Of a stretch of 23,855 nt of DNA, positions 23,188 through 23,855 are shown piece after piece. The stretch is taken from NCBI GenBank assembly GCA_964384625.1, contig CAYLNH010000096.1, forward strand, positions 1-23,855. The letters run 5' to 3'. The notes under the pieces were generated by a model. That model was not told the origin of the DNA. It saw only the letters and a list, made by a program, of their open reading frames with translations, and did no database searches. Source of the DNA: CAYLNH01 sp964384625. Lineage in GTDB: Bacteria; Verrucomicrobiota; Lentisphaeria; JABSQK01. The position numbers were made by a program, and so were the translations under genes. Within the stretch, counting starts at the first letter, position 1. Each line of letters starts with the position of its first letter.

Positions 23188-23855
23188 CTACTCCTGAAAT
23201 TCTGGGTACTGCTGGGGATTCGGGCCAACACTGTCAATCAGGCGCGGATAGTCAAGATCGGGATCCGGCTTATTCTCACCGCGCTGCTTGCGAATCTCAA
23301 AGCGCCAGCCGTCGCCGTAATCAAAGATGTAGTACAGTCTCTTGCGGCCCAACGGCCAAATGTCGGCAAGTAGGATTTCGCCGTATTCCTGCATCCGGTC
23401 TTCCCAATTGTCATACAGCGACAGCGCCTCTCTCTTGTGCCCGTAAACCTGATTGGCAATATAGAAGTCATGCAGGTGGTCCCGATCAAAATCGACGGCG
23501 TCCTGAATGATAGTATGAAGATCCTGAAGCGTGGCGTCAGCCGGCACTTCGACGATTCGTACACACTCCTCGCACAGATAAAAACCAGCCACACATTCAA
23601 TGCGCAGCGTGTAAATGTCAGATGGACCAACGTCTTCCGGGTGCGGCAGCCTGGCACCGCCGCGGCGAAACGCCTTGAAATGGAGTTTGTCACCGGCGTC
23701 AGACACCAGATCGACCAGGATTTCATCTCCTTCAATTCGGCATGCGCCGGTCCCGCTTTTGTTCCGGCCTCTTCGAGACGCAGTAGTCAGCTCCCAGTCC
23801 AGGCTAAGAGCTCGTCCGAAATTAACATGAACAATTAGCGGCGATTTTGTAGTTC
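23188..23855 (-). CDS. pRiA4b ORF-3-like protein, 5' end beyond the window
   Basis: The core (from DIYTLRIECVAGFYLCEECV through HLHDFYIANQ to YYIFDYGDGWRFEIR) matches the plasmid pRiA4b ORF-3-like fold, whose members are common in mobile and accessory DNA and whose role is unknown. A GTG at 23706 would give 172 residues. It has no ribosome site at a workable distance, and the frame stays open to the window edge with protein-like sequence (LIVHVNFGRALSLDWELT, then RIEGDEILVDLVSDAG). I therefore think the gene starts outside the window. It is less GC-rich than its neighbours, which suggests transfer. It precedes the SNF2 gene by 22 bases and is likely in the same transcript. Confidence 0.82.
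   Translation of the reverse strand, partial: TTKSPLIVHVNFGRALSLDWELTTASRRGRNKSGTGACRIEGDEILVDLVSDAGDKLHFKAFRRGGARLPHPEDVGPSDIYTLRIECVAGFYLCEECVRIVEVPADATLQDLHTIIQDAVDFDRDHLHDFYIANQVYGHKREALSLYDNWEDRMQEYGEILLADIWPLGRKRLYYIFDYGDGWRFEIRKQRGENKPDPDLDYPRLIDSVGPNPQQYPEFQE

Overview
The window is bacterial chromosomal DNA, visibly GC-rich, with dense coding and several short operons. Several family choices point to the Planctomycetes/Verrucomicrobia/Lentisphaerae/Hydrogenedentes part of the tree: two non-heme uroporphyrinogen-decarboxylase-fold proteins, small proteins with an eight-cysteine N-terminus, a SNF2 ATPase paired with a separate SWIM protein, and intergenic hairpin blocks with a GCCTTCAGC core. 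No rRNA or marker gene settles this, so the placement is an inference. No rRNA, tRNA, CRISPR array or intact insertion sequence was seen.

Left part (1-8000) is mostly housekeeping on the + strand. It holds the 3' end of a secreted or surface-type gene, a CPBP-family membrane protease, a URO-D-fold protein, the replicative DNA polymerase III alpha subunit (dnaE) translationally coupled to endonuclease III (nth), and a second URO-D-fold protein that keeps the zinc motif of corrinoid methyltransferases such as MtaA and CmuA.

From about 8.0 kb the content becomes accessory. A large SNF2 ATPase with a built-in SWIM zinc finger (8227-11355) is followed by about 500 bases without a gene that hold a run of hairpin repeats, then a small eight-cysteine protein. 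A leftward operon (14402 to 12430) encodes a small basic protein, a protein of unknown function, a TPR protein and a LexA-type winged-helix protein with no peptidase domain. A divergent TPR protein (14546-16267) follows. Its N-terminus looks like that of some transposases, and a perfect 12-base inverted repeat lies just before its ribosome binding site.

Next comes a compact vapBC toxin-antitoxin module with a readable sigma70-type promoter and a direct-repeat operator. The right end is a leftward block: a pRiA4b ORF-3-like protein (running off the edge), a second SNF2 ATPase of the DUF3670 type, its SWIM partner with a histone-H1-like basic linker, a 138-residue protein of unknown function and a second eight-cysteine protein.

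The best candidate for an undescribed system is this accessory part: two different SNF2/SWIM machines, one fused and one split, interleaved with eight-cysteine and TPR proteins and a toxin-antitoxin pair. SNF2 ATPases move along duplex DNA and SWIM domains bind nucleic acid or protein, so a DNA-surveillance, defence or chromatin-like role is possible. The sequence alone does not prove that these genes act together.
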